From the NCBI GenBank assembly GCA_023101885.1, contig JALPQD010000102.1:2912971-2976970 (forward strand): DNA of 64,000 bases, given 5' to 3'. The DNA is from Typhlomys cinereus (lineage: Eukaryota > Chordata > Mammalia > Rodentia > Platacanthomyidae). The stretch's first letter is position 1, and the number at the start of each line of letters is the position of its first letter. The position numbers were made by a program, and so were the translations under genes. Positions 32,732 through 45,869 of this stretch are shown here, in pieces. Below the pieces are notes generated by a model. It was not told the DNA's origin and searched no databases. It saw only the letters and a list, made by a program, of their open reading frames with translations.

Positions 32732-33154
32732 ACCAGCTAAAGGGCAAGGTTGTGTTCTTGTTTGTCTTTCCCTCCCCCATGCTATCTTATAATGCTAAAT
32801 TTTATTGCCAAACTCTATCAATTAGCTATGTCACCTTAAATAAATAACTTCAGCCTTTTGAATATATTCATAAATCAAAAATACATGCTACTTGTTTGGA
32901 TGGTACGTATTTCTCCATAGCCTCTCTTAAATCTGTTTCTGATGAAAAATCCCTAATTCTCCCCCCTGACTTTCAGTTGGGTAGCTATACATATTTCCAC
33001 TATCATTGCTGTGTCTAATATCAGTGCTATGATCCAATGAATTTTTTGATTGCTATATTATTATTTTCTTTGGAAAGATTCATCCTTATATTGTTTTAGT
33101 CAATGAATATTTATTGAATAATTGTGTTGTATGTTCATGTGCATCTATGTACAA

Positions 33155-33465
33155 GTATTCATGCATATGGTGGCAAGAGATCAACATTGGATATCTTCCT
33201 GAGTGGCTTCCACATTATCTATCTATTGATTTCCTTATTTATTTATTTTGAGACAGGGCTTTTCATTGAATCTAAAGATCGCTGATACGGTAAGTCTGGC
33301 TAGCCGAACAGTTCCAGCAATTCATCTGTCTCTACCACCCCAGCACAGGGATTTCAAATTTGCTCCTCTGCACCCAACTTCTCATTTCAGTGCTAGGGAT
33401 CGGAATTCAAGTCTGAACGCTTGAAGAGCTAGGATTTAACTGACTGAGTAGTCTTCCAAGCTCCT
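33155..33465 (-). mobile_element. B4 SINE (tRNA-like + B1-like)
   Basis: 'tttattttgagacagggctttt', 'tgtctctaccaccccagcacagggatt', 'gtgctagggatcggaattcaagtctgaacgcttg' and 'ctgactgagtagtct' follow the reverse of a B4 element: tail, B1-like middle and tRNA-like head. 'gagatcaacattggatatcttcctgag' is the far 3' part of the element. Confidence 0.75.
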
Positions 33466-33469
33466 TGAA

Positions 33470-35775
33470 AATTTATCAAGGATTTTTCCCAAGGGCTGGG
33501 CTTTCATAAGCATTTACCATTCTTATGAATGGGAAGGGAGAAAGGAAAAAACACTAGTATAACTTAAGAAAGATTCTCCCACCTTTTTAACTATTCCATT
33601 TCCCTTTCCCTTACCCATGACAATGCCCATTTTAGAGTTTCACCTATGTTTTGATGCCTATGTTGGGGTGAGACTCAATGATAAATCTTCCCTGGTTAGT
33701 ATTTCTAAAACAAAAAGAGAGATGACTATTTTTTCCACGTTTTCAGATAGTGCTGGGGATTGACCAAATATAAAGTGCCTCAATGAAACCCCTCTAAAGA
33801 TAATGCACTGGAAACATTTCGGTGGGTGTGAATCACTCAGACAAGCATTCTTCACTCAAAAATAGAAACTTGCCTTATTTATTCCAGATGTTACACAGCT
33901 GCAGGGAGGTTAAAGCCAGTGGTCCTGTTTTCAATGCAACCAAACTCTTATTGCATTTGGAATTTCCTAACCAATGAACTCATATTACTTGTTCTGAGAC
34001 TTCACAATTTTCTTTTTCTGACTTTTTCCATTCACAGACAACTACATTTCATGGGAAATACACTTCAGAATTAATAATCCTGCATTTTTGTGGCCCAAAG
34101 GAAATGCATCCTGTTTACCACTGTTTCCACCTTGTAGTTATCTTGACCTCTTCAATTTCAAGCATCAAGTATTTCAAAGAGAGTACTCGCAAGAAAAGAA
34201 CAGGAAGGATGAGTTGTATTCTCACCATAGTCTACAGGGCCTTTAATGTTGGAGTTATAAGGAAATATTCACCTTGAAAACATTCCAAGTAAAATTAGAA
34301 AGAAAAATCAGTACAAAATGTGATCCCCATCATCTGCATTTGTACTTAATAAGCTATACATTTTAGCTTATTTTTAAGTCTCCTGTTATTTGTGAGGCAT
34401 GAAATATGAACAATGGGTTTGTCAAGGGTGAATACAAAATTATTTAGGAGATATACAGGTTAATTTTATGCCTAGTTCATTAAAAAGTGGTGTTTGTGTT
34501 ATTCTACTATATTTTGGAATAGTGGGCTAAATTTTCTCCAGTTAATAACTTTTTTTGTAGTAGAGCTTTCCTTGAACTATGGGTCATGGACAATCTGTAG
34601 ATGCCCAATATCTAACTATTAAAATTTGTACCCCTTAGGTTCAGTTGAGGTTGACTGATGTATTCGTACAAACTAAGCAAACCAACATACATAAACCCTG
34701 AACTTCTAATTGTAAACATTAAAACTCAGGAAGGTTACCTGAGTTTGTCACGGCAACATAGTCAAGTATGTAGTAGCCCAGAAATATTTTTTCCTAATGC
34801 CGAAGGCAGCATTTCTTGCCAGAAAGTCTGATGCTCATTTTTATTTTCCAAAAGATAAAAACAATGCAAAATTCAAAAATTTAACTATTTTTAAAGTATT
34901 AGAGTATCAACAGATGTCTCACTAATTCTTCATTGCTAAATCCTTATTCTTTCCCCCAAGATTTAGAACACTTTCATTCAAATTCATTAATTTTCCTTTC
35001 ATAAGAAAGAGGAAATTGTTATATTTTATGCATCGTTTATGCATCAATCATCGTGCTCATGATTGATGGTGTGGGAAGTGGGGATATTTTGTTGAAATCA
35101 ATGGAACCATGGTTAGTAACAATTTTATATTCATTGTTTATATTCATGTGTGTGATCTTCATGACATGTATCCCTGAAAGTCATCATTAGTTCAAACATA
35201 GACCTAATATAAGTTAAGTATGATATCATTTAAAACTTTTATGGTGATGTTTCACACATCTTAATGAAATCAATATTTTGAGATTTTCTTATATTTTTTT
35301 AAAGAAAAAATTCTCCATGAATTATTTTTTGTATTTACCTCATCAGATCACATTTTGACAGTTCATATAAATAGACACTACCAGAGATAAGGTATTTTAA
35401 TGGACTTGATTGATGCTCAGAGTGTCATAATAAACATAGCCCTAGAAATTTCCTGATCTAGTACTTTTTTTCACTGCTAAGGAATCCAAGACCAATAAAA
35501 GAGTAGTATTGCTTTAAAGGAGGTAGAACTGTGGTTATTTAAATCTCATTTCCTTGTTGCTAGAACCAGTGCATGGCTACCTGAAGAAAAATGACATTTC
35601 CCAGCCTTCCATATGGCTAAGTAGAGCATATTTAGCCATTCATCAGCAATGGAACATGACAGAACATTTTTTTATATAGTGTACAACTATTCAATTTTTT
35701 CTGTGTTTTTAAAATAACATTTAAATGATACCATGCTTTAAAGTTTTACTATATTTATATAATGTGTTCAGATCA
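33470..35775. other. Unassigned AT-rich sequence
   Basis: About 2.3 kb without a gene. A weak MIR-like match on the minus strand lies at 34720-34830 ('caggaaggttacctgagtttgtcacggcaacatagtcaag'). Confidence 0.4.
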
Positions 35776-35779
35776 TAAC

Positions 35780-36480
35780 TACCTTCTTTACCGATGGCCT
35801 CATCCCACAGGTCTCCCTCCAACATCATGTCCTCATTTTCTTTTATTATTCTTTAAATATTCAACTTGGTTTAGTCTGCACTGTCCGTAGGCACATAGTT
35901 GTCTACTGGCATACAGGCAACTCCCAGTGGCTGCACCATAAAGAAAAGTGACTCTTCTTTGCCCTACAGCCATCAGCTGCCAGTAGTGAGGGCCTGAGCA
36001 CCCCTCAGGCATGTTGACTGTTGGCATGTTGACCGGGTTGGTTTTGTGCAGGTAACCACAGCTGCTATAAATTCATGTGCACGATGGCCATGCCATGTCC
36101 AGAATACAGCTGTTCACACATTTCTCCAGCCCTTACATTCTGCCCCTCTTCTCTGAGTGTTGGGTGCAGAAGGTGTGATATAAATGCTGGCGAAAAGTGC
36201 TGGGAATAAGTGTCAATGCTCAACCATGAAGGTGGGGCATCTTTATCACATCTGTATGACCCTCTTCCCCCAGGGAACTTTCATGGGTACAGTTTGGCAA
36301 ACTTCCTAAAAAAAGCAGTGGCAGCATGTCTTTTATGTCCTTTTGCCTTCCTCTGGGTGATCTTCTTAGACCCTTCTTGTGGCTAGAAATGGATTTCTGC
36401 TCCTGAGGAGTCCTACACTGGTCCACATGACAGTGGAGGTGCCTTTCCAATTTGGGGTTCCCACCATCTAGATTCTCATG
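35780..36480 (-). mobile_element. Old L1 3' UTR (Lx-like)
   Basis: 'gttttgtgcaggtaaccacagctgctataaattcatgtgcacgatggcc', 'ccagcccttacattctgcccctcttct' and 'aagtgctgggaataagtg' are reversed Lx-type L1 3' UTR signatures. Two minus frames (64 and 76 codons) in the region are incidental. Confidence 0.7.
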
Positions 36481-36929
36481 AAAGAAAGAAGCTTCTACTT
36501 TGTTTGAATCAATCTTGGGATTCTGATACTGGCAAGAAAAATGTAAATGTAGACAGTATTCTATTTTTTACCCTAGAATTTCTTTTATTCATTTTTTGAC
36601 ACTTAATAATTGAGCATTTCATATATTCCAGAAACTGTATTAATTGAAGAGGAGACAAAGGTGGTGTTATTATTATTAGCTCCAAAAACTTTTGCAAAAA
36701 TTTTAGAACTTGTATCTCCTTTTCCTTTGGCCTGTCCTTTTCTCTCTCCCATGCATACCACACAATTATTCATCCAATCCTAAACCCAAAATACCCAAAA
36801 GAAACCTTACAGTAGTGCCAATCAAACACCTAACTGATGTTAGAAAATTGTTATGTTAAGGTAAATTTCAACTTTTATCCCTAAACAGACTGGCAGTGAT
36901 AAGAAGTCACAATGTAAATATGGCCTTTG

Positions 36930-37190
36930 AAATGCACCCATGTGCATCCCTGAGGAGGACAATGGCTGTCTAGCTCAATCATTGTCCTTTGAGACAGAGT
37001 TCCTCATTGAACCTGGAGCTAGACTGGAAAACTCCAGTGATCCTCCTGTCCCTGATCTGTATAACGCTGGAGTTATAGGTATGAGTGGCCATGCTTATCT
37101 TTTATATGGGTGCTAGGGTTTCACACTGAGTGTTCCAATTTTGAAGAGCATATACCCTTAGCCATTGAGTCATTTCCTCAACCTAGTATT
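36930..37190 (-). mobile_element. B4-like SINE
   Basis: 'ctttgagacagagttcctcattgaacctggagct', 'gatcctcctgtccctgatctgtataacgctggagttatagg', 'gggtgctagggtttcacac' and 'ccattgagtcatttcctcaacc' match reversed B4 with a B1-like core. Confidence 0.7.
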
Positions 37191-37224
37191 CGTTTTGTTT
37201 TCTTGTTTTCTTTTTCTAAATTTT

Positions 37225-37765
37225 AGAACAAGTTTTATTTACTTTTATTTTTTCCCTCATTTTACAAGCTTACTGAATAATTGCCCCTGCTCCACTTCTT
37301 TTTCCTCCCTCCTTGCTTCTCCTCATCAATCCATTCCATTCCCTCCCATACTCCTGTCCACCTGGGTTCCAGGGTTTCCTCTGGATTATCTGCTCTAGTA
37401 AGATTTCAGGCCTCTGTGGCCTAGGGAAGGCCCACTGTTAGGGGCACTCCCCTTCATCCATCTCACTCTAGCTCATAAGAGTCACATTACATGTAATTAT
37501 TTCTCCTGAGATCCTTACTAGTCTATGCGGGCATGTGGGTATATTAGTCATTGTGCAGATCTGGTAAGGACAAGTTTCATTGCAGTAAGTTCCTGCCTTG
37601 AGTGAATGTCTTGTCCAGTGGTGGCCCTCCCCATCTTTAGGCTCTTATAATCCTACCATCCCATCTTCTACAAGGTTCCTTGAGCCTTAGATATGGTTGG
37701 CCTGATTCTGGGTGAGCATTGCAGGAACACAGGTACTCTGCTTTCTGGTTGGCTATTGTTTTAAT
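37225..37765 (-). mobile_element. L1 3' UTR, type 2
   Basis: A reversed 3' end: 'cctcattttacaagcttactgaataattg', pyrimidine-rich stretch, 'catcaatccattccattccctccca', 'cagatctggtaaggacaagtttcattgcagtaagttcctg', 'ctcttataatcctaccatccc' and 'gttggcctgattctggg'. It is homologous to 60706-61220 in the same orientation. Confidence 0.85.
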
Positions 37766-37989
37766 TAATAGCTATCTCAGTGAAATATTAGGTCTGAGTG
37801 TAAGTAGATTTGTATAAGAAAGCAAATAATAAATATACATATACCAAATGACTATAATTTTTATGTAAAACAGGCAAAAATAAATAATAATGAGCTGTAA
37901 ATATTTGTTCATGAAAAATTCAACATAGGGATATCTTTTAAATACTTAAGTAAGACATAGATCTATCAACAGCTACAGTAGTTTCTATT

Positions 37990-38130
37990 CCTTTATTTAT
38001 TTTTGGCAAGGTCTCCTCTAGCCAAAGCTGGTTTGGAGCTCACTGTGCAGCCCAAGACAACTTTAATTCATAGCGATCCTGCTCAGACTTTTAAGTGCTG
38101 GAATTGAGGCAATCAGTAAGCCTGGCTTGT
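37990..38130 (-). mobile_element. B1 SINE
   Basis: 'tttttggcaaggtctcctctagccaaagctggtttggagctcactgtgcagccc', 'tcatagcgatcctgctcagac' and 'aagtgctggaattgagg' match a reversed B1. Confidence 0.7.
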
Positions 38131-38402
38131 AGCCATACTGTTCTCAGTGTTAGTCATACCTTCAGAAGGATAAAAATTCTGGGTATACATGCCAGTCATG
38201 AATCCCTACCCCTAATAATTTTCACTACGAGCAAAAATACAGGACAGATCAAGGATCAGACAAACTGAAGACCCCCCTAACTCTCTAGTGCAGAGCTACA
38301 GTAAGACATGAAACAATGTTGCCACTTATAAGTTCTACATCAGGCCCCTAACCTATTGATAATTCACCAGTTTTTTTATTGTGTTTAAGTTTTTAAAAAA
38401 TA

Positions 38403-38419
38403 TTTTATTTATTTTATGT

Positions 38420-38468
<49 letters not shown>

Positions 38469-38712
38469 AGCATTATATGTATCAGAGGGCACTGTGAGTC
38501 ACTGTGGAGGACCAAGAGTGACTTTGGGAATCATCCTAGATTGCTTCTACCTCCCCCTTCCTTCACTCTGGGATTTCCCAGGCTTTGCCCACCAGAGCCA
38601 GAAGTACAGGTCTCTTTTCCACCTGGTGTTTTTACATGGGACTTAGGATGTGAACTCAGAACTTTCTACTTGCAAGACAGAGCCTTAACCCCTGAACCAT
38701 CTCTAGTCCCCA
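38403..38712 (-). mobile_element. B2-superfamily SINE, subfamily A, with expanded (GT)n tail
   Basis: A long GT microsatellite (about 38418-38467) is followed by 'gtggaggaccaagagtgactttggg', 'ctctgggatttcccagg', 'cttaggatgtgaactcaga' and 'cccctgaaccatctctagtccc'. The two frames of 76 and 110 codons through it are SINE artefacts. Confidence 0.9.
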
Positions 38713-38714
38713 TG

Positions 38715-40024
38715 TGGGCTCTAGATTTTAAAAAAGATTTTCATTTCTAAACTAAAAACAAACACACATATTCACACACACACAAACACAATGCCCAATA
38801 TTAAGGGTGTCAAATAGTTAATAGATTTTTAAATAATGGCAGAAACAATAAAATCTGAAAAAATGCATAAATATAAACCATAATTACCTTTGGGTCCACG
38901 TTGAGAATTTTTCTGTCTCTTTTGTATTTGAAAAGTAGGCCATCTGGATTGTCAGAAATTACTTGATAATTAGGAGTTGAATTGCAAACAGCTATATGAC
39001 TGTCCCAGTTGTAAAAGCTACAAAATGAACATTTATTAGGAATTAAGATATATCATATATTAAATTATTTCAGAAAACACATGGAATACTTGCATCTCAA
39101 GATCATTGGATAGAGGACTGTGTGGATAACCACACAAACACGTATGAGACTTAAATTCTTGCAGGAAAGACAGACTGGGCTATTCTCCACTCATTTAGAT
39201 ATACACTTGTAATGATTTTAGATGATTTCCTGATTTGGATGCTCTAAGGCCTAAGACCCCTTCCAGTATTATTTTCCCAGGAAGTCAAGGAGAAAATTGA
39301 TGCAATTTAAGGCTATTTGTTCCACTGCAGAGTCTTCAGGGCATAAAAAAGACTGTTTACTGGAGGGAAGAGCAAGCAAAGTAACCTCTTTCCATTCAAA
39401 ACAATTTCACATTAATTTATGTTTCTCAGGATCCCTATTTCAATTCATTTTCCAGGGAGCGAGGAACTATTCATGTTTGAGTCATTACCACAAGGCAGAC
39501 ATGTTTTGATGTATTCTAGTAGATTGTCCTATGAAGTTGTTCTCATTTCACAGACAAAGCAAGATCAACTAGCACAGTTAAGAGTCTGTAACTAGAAGTG
39601 TCCCTTTGTCTTGCCTGCGGAAGGAAGGCAGTGGACCAGACAGAGGACAGAACTGCAGGCAGGCATCTAGGGAATGGGACTTGAGGCCACACTTGTGAAA
39701 CATTTGGACTGCTGTTCTAGAGCTTTTATTTCTGGTATGTTCATTGCACAGCTGTTTGAAATGTTTAATTTTAAGCTTTATAAACTTAAAAAAAGAGTCT
39801 GCAACTAAAATATCATAAGGATAATATTTCGGCCAGAATCTTTAAGTTTCAAAGCTCAATGTGCTCTTTCAAATAACAAACACCATCCTCTTGCATTTTA
39901 TATTAAAATATAGTAGGGATGAGACTTATTTTTTCCACATAGTTTTACTTATTTATCAAAACTGAATATAAAACTGCTATTCAACAGAAAGAATCCTCTA
40001 TATACTTATTTTTATATGTCTTAT
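38715..40024. other. Unassigned sequence
   Basis: No gene recognised. A weak MIR- or L2-like stretch occurs at 39540-39600 ('tttcacagacaaagcaagatcaactagcacagttaag'). It is too short to assign. Confidence 0.4.
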
Positions 40025-40040
40025 TTCTGGTAACATATTT

Positions 40041-40091
40041 TTTTTTAATTTTTTTATTATTATTATTATTTATTCAACTGTGTGTATGTGC

Positions 40092-40133
<42 letters not shown>

Positions 40134-40337
40134 GTGTAGAACCACGGACGAACTCGCGAACTACCATGGACGCCTCCACCTCCTTCTGCCCCGGGATTCA
40201 TAGGCTCCGCCCTACCAGGACCAGAAGCGCAGGCCGCCCCCGCTTCCGTCTGGCGTCTATACATGGGATCTGGGATCCGAACTCGGGACCTTCCGCCTAC
40301 AAGGCGGAGGCTTAACCCCTGAGCCACTTCTCCAGCC
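40041..40337 (-). mobile_element. B2-superfamily SINE, subfamily B, copy with (GT)n tail
   Basis: A 16-bp target-site duplication with one mismatch lies at 40025-40040 and 40338-40353 (ttct-R-gtaacatattt). The body is GC-rich with many CpGs. The tail reads 'ttattattattatttattcaactgtg' on the plus strand, followed by a GT tract with CpG-containing 'gcgcgcacg'. Complete head at 40270-40337. Confidence 0.95.
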
Positions 40338-40509
40338 TTCTAGTAACATATTTCTAATGTCATGTTTACTTGTAAAATAATAGATACTGATATTACATAT
40401 ATAGCTTACAGAACTTTAAAATATTTGTATTTATTTTAACAATTTTCTATAAAATTTGATTGACATGTTTATCAAAATTGTCTATCGATCTATCTATCTA
40501 TCCTCTATC

Positions 40510-40712
40510 ATCTATATCTTGTGTGCATGTACATGCATGCATATTTATGTACATTCAATATGTAGGTGTCTGCATGTGCCACAGTATTCATGTAGAAGTC
40601 AGAGGAAAACTATAAAGCTGGTTCTCTCCTTCCACCATATGGATTTGGGAACTGAACTCAAGTCCTCATTCTTGGTAGCAAGTCCCTTTTTCTGCTGAGT
40701 CACATTGGTCCT
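40510..40712 (-). mobile_element. B3-like SINE
   Basis: 'catgtagaagtcagaggaaaac', 'gctggttctctccttccaccatatggatttggg', 'ctgaactcaagtcctcattcttggtagcaagtccc' and 'tgctgagtcac' are the reverse of a B3/B2-type element with its tRNA-like head at the right end. Confidence 0.75.
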
Positions 40713-40714
40713 CC

Positions 40715-42330
40715 TGATTCTGCTTTTGGATTTTTTTGTCTTCCAGTCCTTTATCTCCTTCTGAAAGACAGGGCTTCAGTTGTTAAATTCACTCCAAAAA
40801 TTGCCATATTGTTTGGTGGATCCTCAATATTGCCACCTTTTTGCTACTATATAAAAATACAACATGTTCATTATGAAATTTACCAGTATTCAGAAGGTAC
40901 TAATTATATATACATGTATTTGTGTCACGAGGAAAGAGGTTTTTTTGGCAAGAACTATTTGCTTTCTCTACAACTCATCGTGGACCAGTCTCAGAATAGC
41001 TGTCAGTTGTGAAGCACAGAGAAAGGAAAAGTGATTTTCTAACTACCTCTGTACTTTAGTCAGTTCTTTAGAAATTAGCAGGGCCCATCTGACTGGAAAG
41101 TGAGAAATGGACTTAGAATATTTCTGCCCTTGTGCCCAGCCTTCAGACAGCGTTCAGGGATGACAACGTGGTAGGTTTAGTTTCTGAGTGAATGACAGGA
41201 GAAAAGCCTGTGGTATGGATAATCAATTCAGTGGTGAAAATGTTAACAGCTCAACTGCCTCTACATCTTTCTAATCTTGGTTTTCCTACTCAGTTTTATT
41301 TAAAAGAAAGAAGGTAATTTGATGTTGGTCTTCCCGAGTCTTCATTTAGGAGATTGCTTATTAGAAAGGGGGACATGGTGTGACTTTCAACTTGACATGT
41401 GTGTCTAAGTAATTCTTTATGAGATAGAAAGATATAGATAATCCTAGCAGGATGCTTGAGTCATAGCTGTGCTTAGAGTGGCACAGTTTGTATCACACAT
41501 TCCTATCTGATTGCTCAGACCTCAGATTCAAAGCCTTATGGAAATGTAGACAAGTTTTATAAAAAAAATGCATAAAAGAATTAATTTATATAACATATAG
41601 TACTTCTGTGGAAGCAACTGGCTTGTCAGTACTGTTCCTCCATATAATCAGTCAATGAATAACAAACTTCATTACAACCATTAATGCTAATGGCTAATGA
41701 TTATATTTAATAGAAACTTCATTTATTTAATAGTTGTTAGGTACTACTATAAACATCCTGAATTACTTTGTTTACCACCAACAAAGTATAAAAACGGCCT
41801 CTTTGTATATGTAGACATGACAAGAACACATCATCATTTGGTTCTAAACAGAATCTGACACAGAACCTGCACTCTTCTACCTGCTCCTGCACTCCCGCTG
41901 CAGCAACCCAGGACCCTTCTGCAGATGCTGTTAGTTGCTCACAAAATACATGGTTTAAACTTCTTGAACAGCCCTCCAGATGCAAGCCAAACTTTCCAGT
42001 TGTGTAACCATTCAGTCAATGGAGTCTCAGCCAATGGAATATAGGCTGAAGTGGTATTTGCCACTTTTAGTGTAAAACCATAAAAATACTCTGTTCTCTT
42101 TTCTCTTCTTCATCTGTCTGAAATGTCAATGACAAGGTGGCAAACCAGTGGCTGAGGATGTTTAGAGTTGAACTCACCGAAAAGACAGTAATTTAAGTAG
42201 TTTACTGTGACATTTAAGTCTGAAAAAGCAGGAAGGAAATTGGAAAGATTCCACTTCCAGCATAAAAATGTGCAGTTAAATGTGAACTAGTTCTTCCTTT
42301 ATGCAGTGGTTTGTGATGCTTCTTTTATTG
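40715..42330. other. Unassigned sequence
   Basis: No convincing gene. The 82-codon minus frame at 41737-41985 starts MHLEGCSRSLNHVF and has several Cys residues but no recognised domain. Confidence 0.4.
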
Positions 42331-42349
42331 TAAAGTATCTTTTTTTATG

Positions 42350-42618
42350 TTTTTCTTTGTGTGTATGAATGTGTGTGTGTGTCTCTCTGTATCTATATAG
42401 GTCTGTGTATCAAAGGGTACTATGTGTGCCTGTGGAGGCCCAAGGGAGAGTTTAGGAATCTCCCTGGATTGCTTCTACTTCTTTTTTGCTTTGCTCTGGG
42501 ATTTTTCCAGGCTGGAAGTGCAGACTGCTGTCATTTTTTACGTGGGATTCAGGAACAGAACTTAGGTCCTTCTGCTTTTGAGGCAGAATCTTAACCTCTG
42601 AGCCATTTCCCTAATCCT
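42350..42618 (-). mobile_element. B2-superfamily SINE, subfamily A
   Basis: The GT-rich tail (from 42356), 'cctgtggaggcccaagggagag', 'gctctgggatttttccagg', 'cttaggtccttctgcttttgaggcag' and the 'aacctctgagccatttccc' head end give a diverged full copy. Flanks share 'attgtaaa' (42328 and 42619), a likely target-site duplication remnant. Confidence 0.85.
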
Positions 42619-42619
42619 A

Positions 42620-44150
42620 TTGTAAACTACTCTTAAAATAATATAAGGCCCTAGAGTTTTTATATTCTTTCAATATTTACATCAACACTAAATATAGTAA
42701 CTGAAGAATATTTAATACCTGAAAGATAAAAATTTACATTATAAATCTCATACATGTGAAAATTCATCTAGTCTAATTGCTAATTTTATTCTGGTGAATT
42801 TTTGGTTAATTGTATAATTTCTCTGACTGACTTTTTACTAATATATTTAACCTTCATTTTCTAGAATAATATCCAGTAGAGTAATCAATATAAATTAGTT
42901 GGGTGAATTAATTAACTAGAAAAAATGGATTTTCAGGTTACTCCTAAGAGATTTTTATTACAGTTATTATTATAAATTAGATTAATTTTTGAAGTGATAA
43001 TTTATGATATTTAAGGAATTTATTCTCATATAAACACTTATTTTGCAAACAGTGTTCTTGTTAATTTTAGTAATTTTTTCCAATTGATTCTCTGAGTTCC
43101 TATTGGAAATTAGTAATAATAATGGCAATGCTGGTGATAATATAGCATTTTCACTTCACACTGGTCTCCCCAAAACTGCAATTTTATTGAATTAGTGAGG
43201 AAACTAATGAAAAATCATTATATAAGGTACAAAGCACAAGTTATGATTAAAAGTAATAAGGTATTGAATTTTACTGAGGAATACCCTAGTTGTATTGATT
43301 TTTATATTTGATGAATTTCATAATTTTAAGTTTAAAGAAAACCTTTTAAATTTGAGTTTCCTCTTCATTTCTAAAGTATCATTTTTCATACAAATGACTG
43401 AAGTTTATTTTTGTAATAAAGGGGATAAGTGATTACAAAAAAATCTCTATGATTTTGGGCATTTGGTATCATAAGTATTGGTTTACTTTGGGTAGCCTTG
43501 GAGAAAAGATAGTAAATAAGTGTATGCCAAAGATAAGCAAGAAGGGAGAAACCTGGAGTGAATATCAGATAGTTTTGTTTCACAGAGTTTTACATTAAAA
43601 CTCAATCAATACCTAGGATATATCAGTTTGATTGTCTGGTGCACGCATCTGTATGAAATGAAAAATGTTTTGGAAATAGAAAGATTTTACATTGTGTTTC
43701 TTAAGCTGATATCCATATAAAATTCCTGGGGTTTTGAATTCACCCTGATTATAGGAAATGAAGTATATTTTAAATTATCTGCGTGACAATCGTATTAACG
43801 ACTGGTACCTATCTATGTTCTTGTGCTTATCTTTGTTCTGAGGTCATGTTAAAATAAATTGCTTAAATCTTTGATCCATTAAAGAAAAGTAATAGGAGCC
43901 TCAGTAATCTACATTTTTGAAAATAGGTTATATCCTTATCTGCTCTGTGATTAAATGTAATATTCCGGATTTCTGAAACTTTTTTTTTTATATCATTTGC
44001 TCTAAAGTCTACTGTGTAATCAAAGAGAAACACAATCTATTAACAAATGAAGAGTGGGAAATTAATGAGATATAGTCCCTACTCAGCAACAGATAACAAA
44101 AAAGAAACATTAATGGTATGCAAATTTTATTTAGAAAGGTTAAAGAGAGG
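42620..44150. other. Unassigned AT-rich sequence
   Basis: About 1.5 kb, very AT-rich, with no gene or repeat recognised. Confidence 0.45.
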
Positions 44151-44155
44151 TAGCG

Positions 44156-44570
44156 GCCTGCATGGTTGCTGATAAATCACCATCAATTGGCATAAGGGAA
44201 CAAGGGGTTTATTTTCTCTGTCAATTGTCCAGTTACAGTTCTCAGTCCAACTTAACAGGAGAGCTCACACCAACAACAGGGCCAAGAGAACTGGCCACAT
44301 CATCTCTACATAAGAGCTGAGAGAGGGATGATCCTTACTTGCTAGGTCAGCATGTTTGGCTGAATGTACACAAGGATGCCAAGTCTCTCAACCAGCTCTC
44401 TATATTTTATTCTTGGGCACAGTCCCAATCATCATTGACTGGGCCTTCCCTATCAGCTAGACAATTTTCTACAGGTTTGCTGTGGGCTTAACTCAACTAC
44501 TAATTTTCTACAAATGTATCCAGAACTCAAACCCTCAACTGTCAAATTGACATCTGTGCTTAACTATAAC
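44156..44570 (-). mobile_element. LTR-like element, family X copy 2
   Basis: Full-length homologue of 32209-32590, with additional sequence after 'tttattttctctgtcaattgtcc'. It lies head to head with the plus-strand element at 44635, separated by about 65 bp. Confidence 0.65.
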
Positions 44571-44634
44571 AAGAAAAGAAGGACTATTGAAGTTCTAAAT
44601 CAGGAGCTGGAAAAATTTTGCAGCAAAAATGAGT

Positions 44635-44985
44635 GTGATTGAGTATCCACTTGACAAGATCTAGAGTCACTTGACAGGACTGGAGTCACGCCTCTGGGCA
44701 TGATGATGAGGTAGAATCTAGATTAGATTAATGGAAGACTTAACTGTAGGTGATGTCATTCAATAGGTTGGGGCTCTAGGCTGAATTAAAAAGGAGACCA
44801 CCATTCATCACTTTCTGCTTCCTGACTGGGGATACAATATGACTAGTTGCCTCAATCTCCTACCACCATAACTTACTTTTCATGGTGGAATTGAACTGTG
44901 CACCAAAATAAAATTTTTCATCCCTTAAATTACTTTTGTCAGGGTATTTATCCTATCAGATGAATTAGAACTCATAATAGGGTTC
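44635..44985 (+). mobile_element. LTR-like repeat, plus orientation
   Basis: 'tatccacttgacaagatctagagtcacttg', 'gcctctgggcatgatg', 'tctgcttcctgactgg', 'ttgaactgtgcaccaaaataaaatttttcatccc' and 'gtcagggtatttatcc' follow a common rodent LTR-type element ending near 'aactcataatag'. The exact family is not certain. Confidence 0.6.
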
Positions 44986-44989
44986 ATAT

Positions 44990-45854
44990 TATGTCTTGAT
45001 AAACCAAATGTCAAGATGGGAAGGGGGTGAAAAGTCATTTCCAGCAAAGGAACTGTGTGAAAAGGCACAGATATAGAAAACTATTATTATACAGTCATGA
45101 AAACTAGATTGGTAAGTTAATTGGACCTAAGGAATGCAGTCAAGGTTAGGGCAAATGACGCTAGAAGAGAACACCACTATGGATTTTATGAGAAGTGAAA
45201 CAATGGCTGAACTATTCGAGAAGGCAGGAAGCCAGGAAAAGGATTTTAGCAATGAGATAGCTTGATAAAGTATATATTTGAAAAAGAAATTTGGGGATTA
45301 TGTGGAATTTGCTGATTTGTGTGTGCTTTGAGATAAAAATTTTCTTAAGTAATTCTAACATGTACTTACATATGAAAAAAGGGGCTAAGTTTGAAAGGAC
45401 ACTAATTACTAGGATAGAAAGATGTAGTGGTTATATGAGTGATCAAAGACAAGAAAAGAATCTAGGATTGCTTTCATATGTCTGTTGAGAGATGGAATCA
45501 TTTACTAGGATATAAAATGTGAAAGAAGATTGAATAAAAAGAGTGAGACAGTTTATGTTGAAAATCCTGAACCTGAAATCACTGGGACATACCCAAGGAA
45601 ATGAAAACGTGGATCTTGGTTATTGCTGTTTACTGTTCCCTGTTCAATACTTCTTGCTAGGACACAACTGACAGAGGAGATGCTTATTGCATACGGTATA
45701 AACAAGGCATTGGGTTGTCAACTCAATGGTAAAATGAAAACCAGCCTATTGTGCTGGTTCCCTAGCACTACAAAAACAAGCAATAATCAGCCAGCTAGGC
45801 AACACATAAACAGCAGTGACAATAATTCACAGATTTAGTATGAGCAAAGTTGAT
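44990..45854. other. Unassigned sequence
   Basis: No gene or repeat recognised. Confidence 0.45.
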
Positions 45855-45869
45855 AAAAATAGGTACTTT

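Noticed and set aside
38416..38750. 110-codon frame starting with a Cys-Val run
   Set aside because: It is a GT microsatellite plus subfamily A SINE body.
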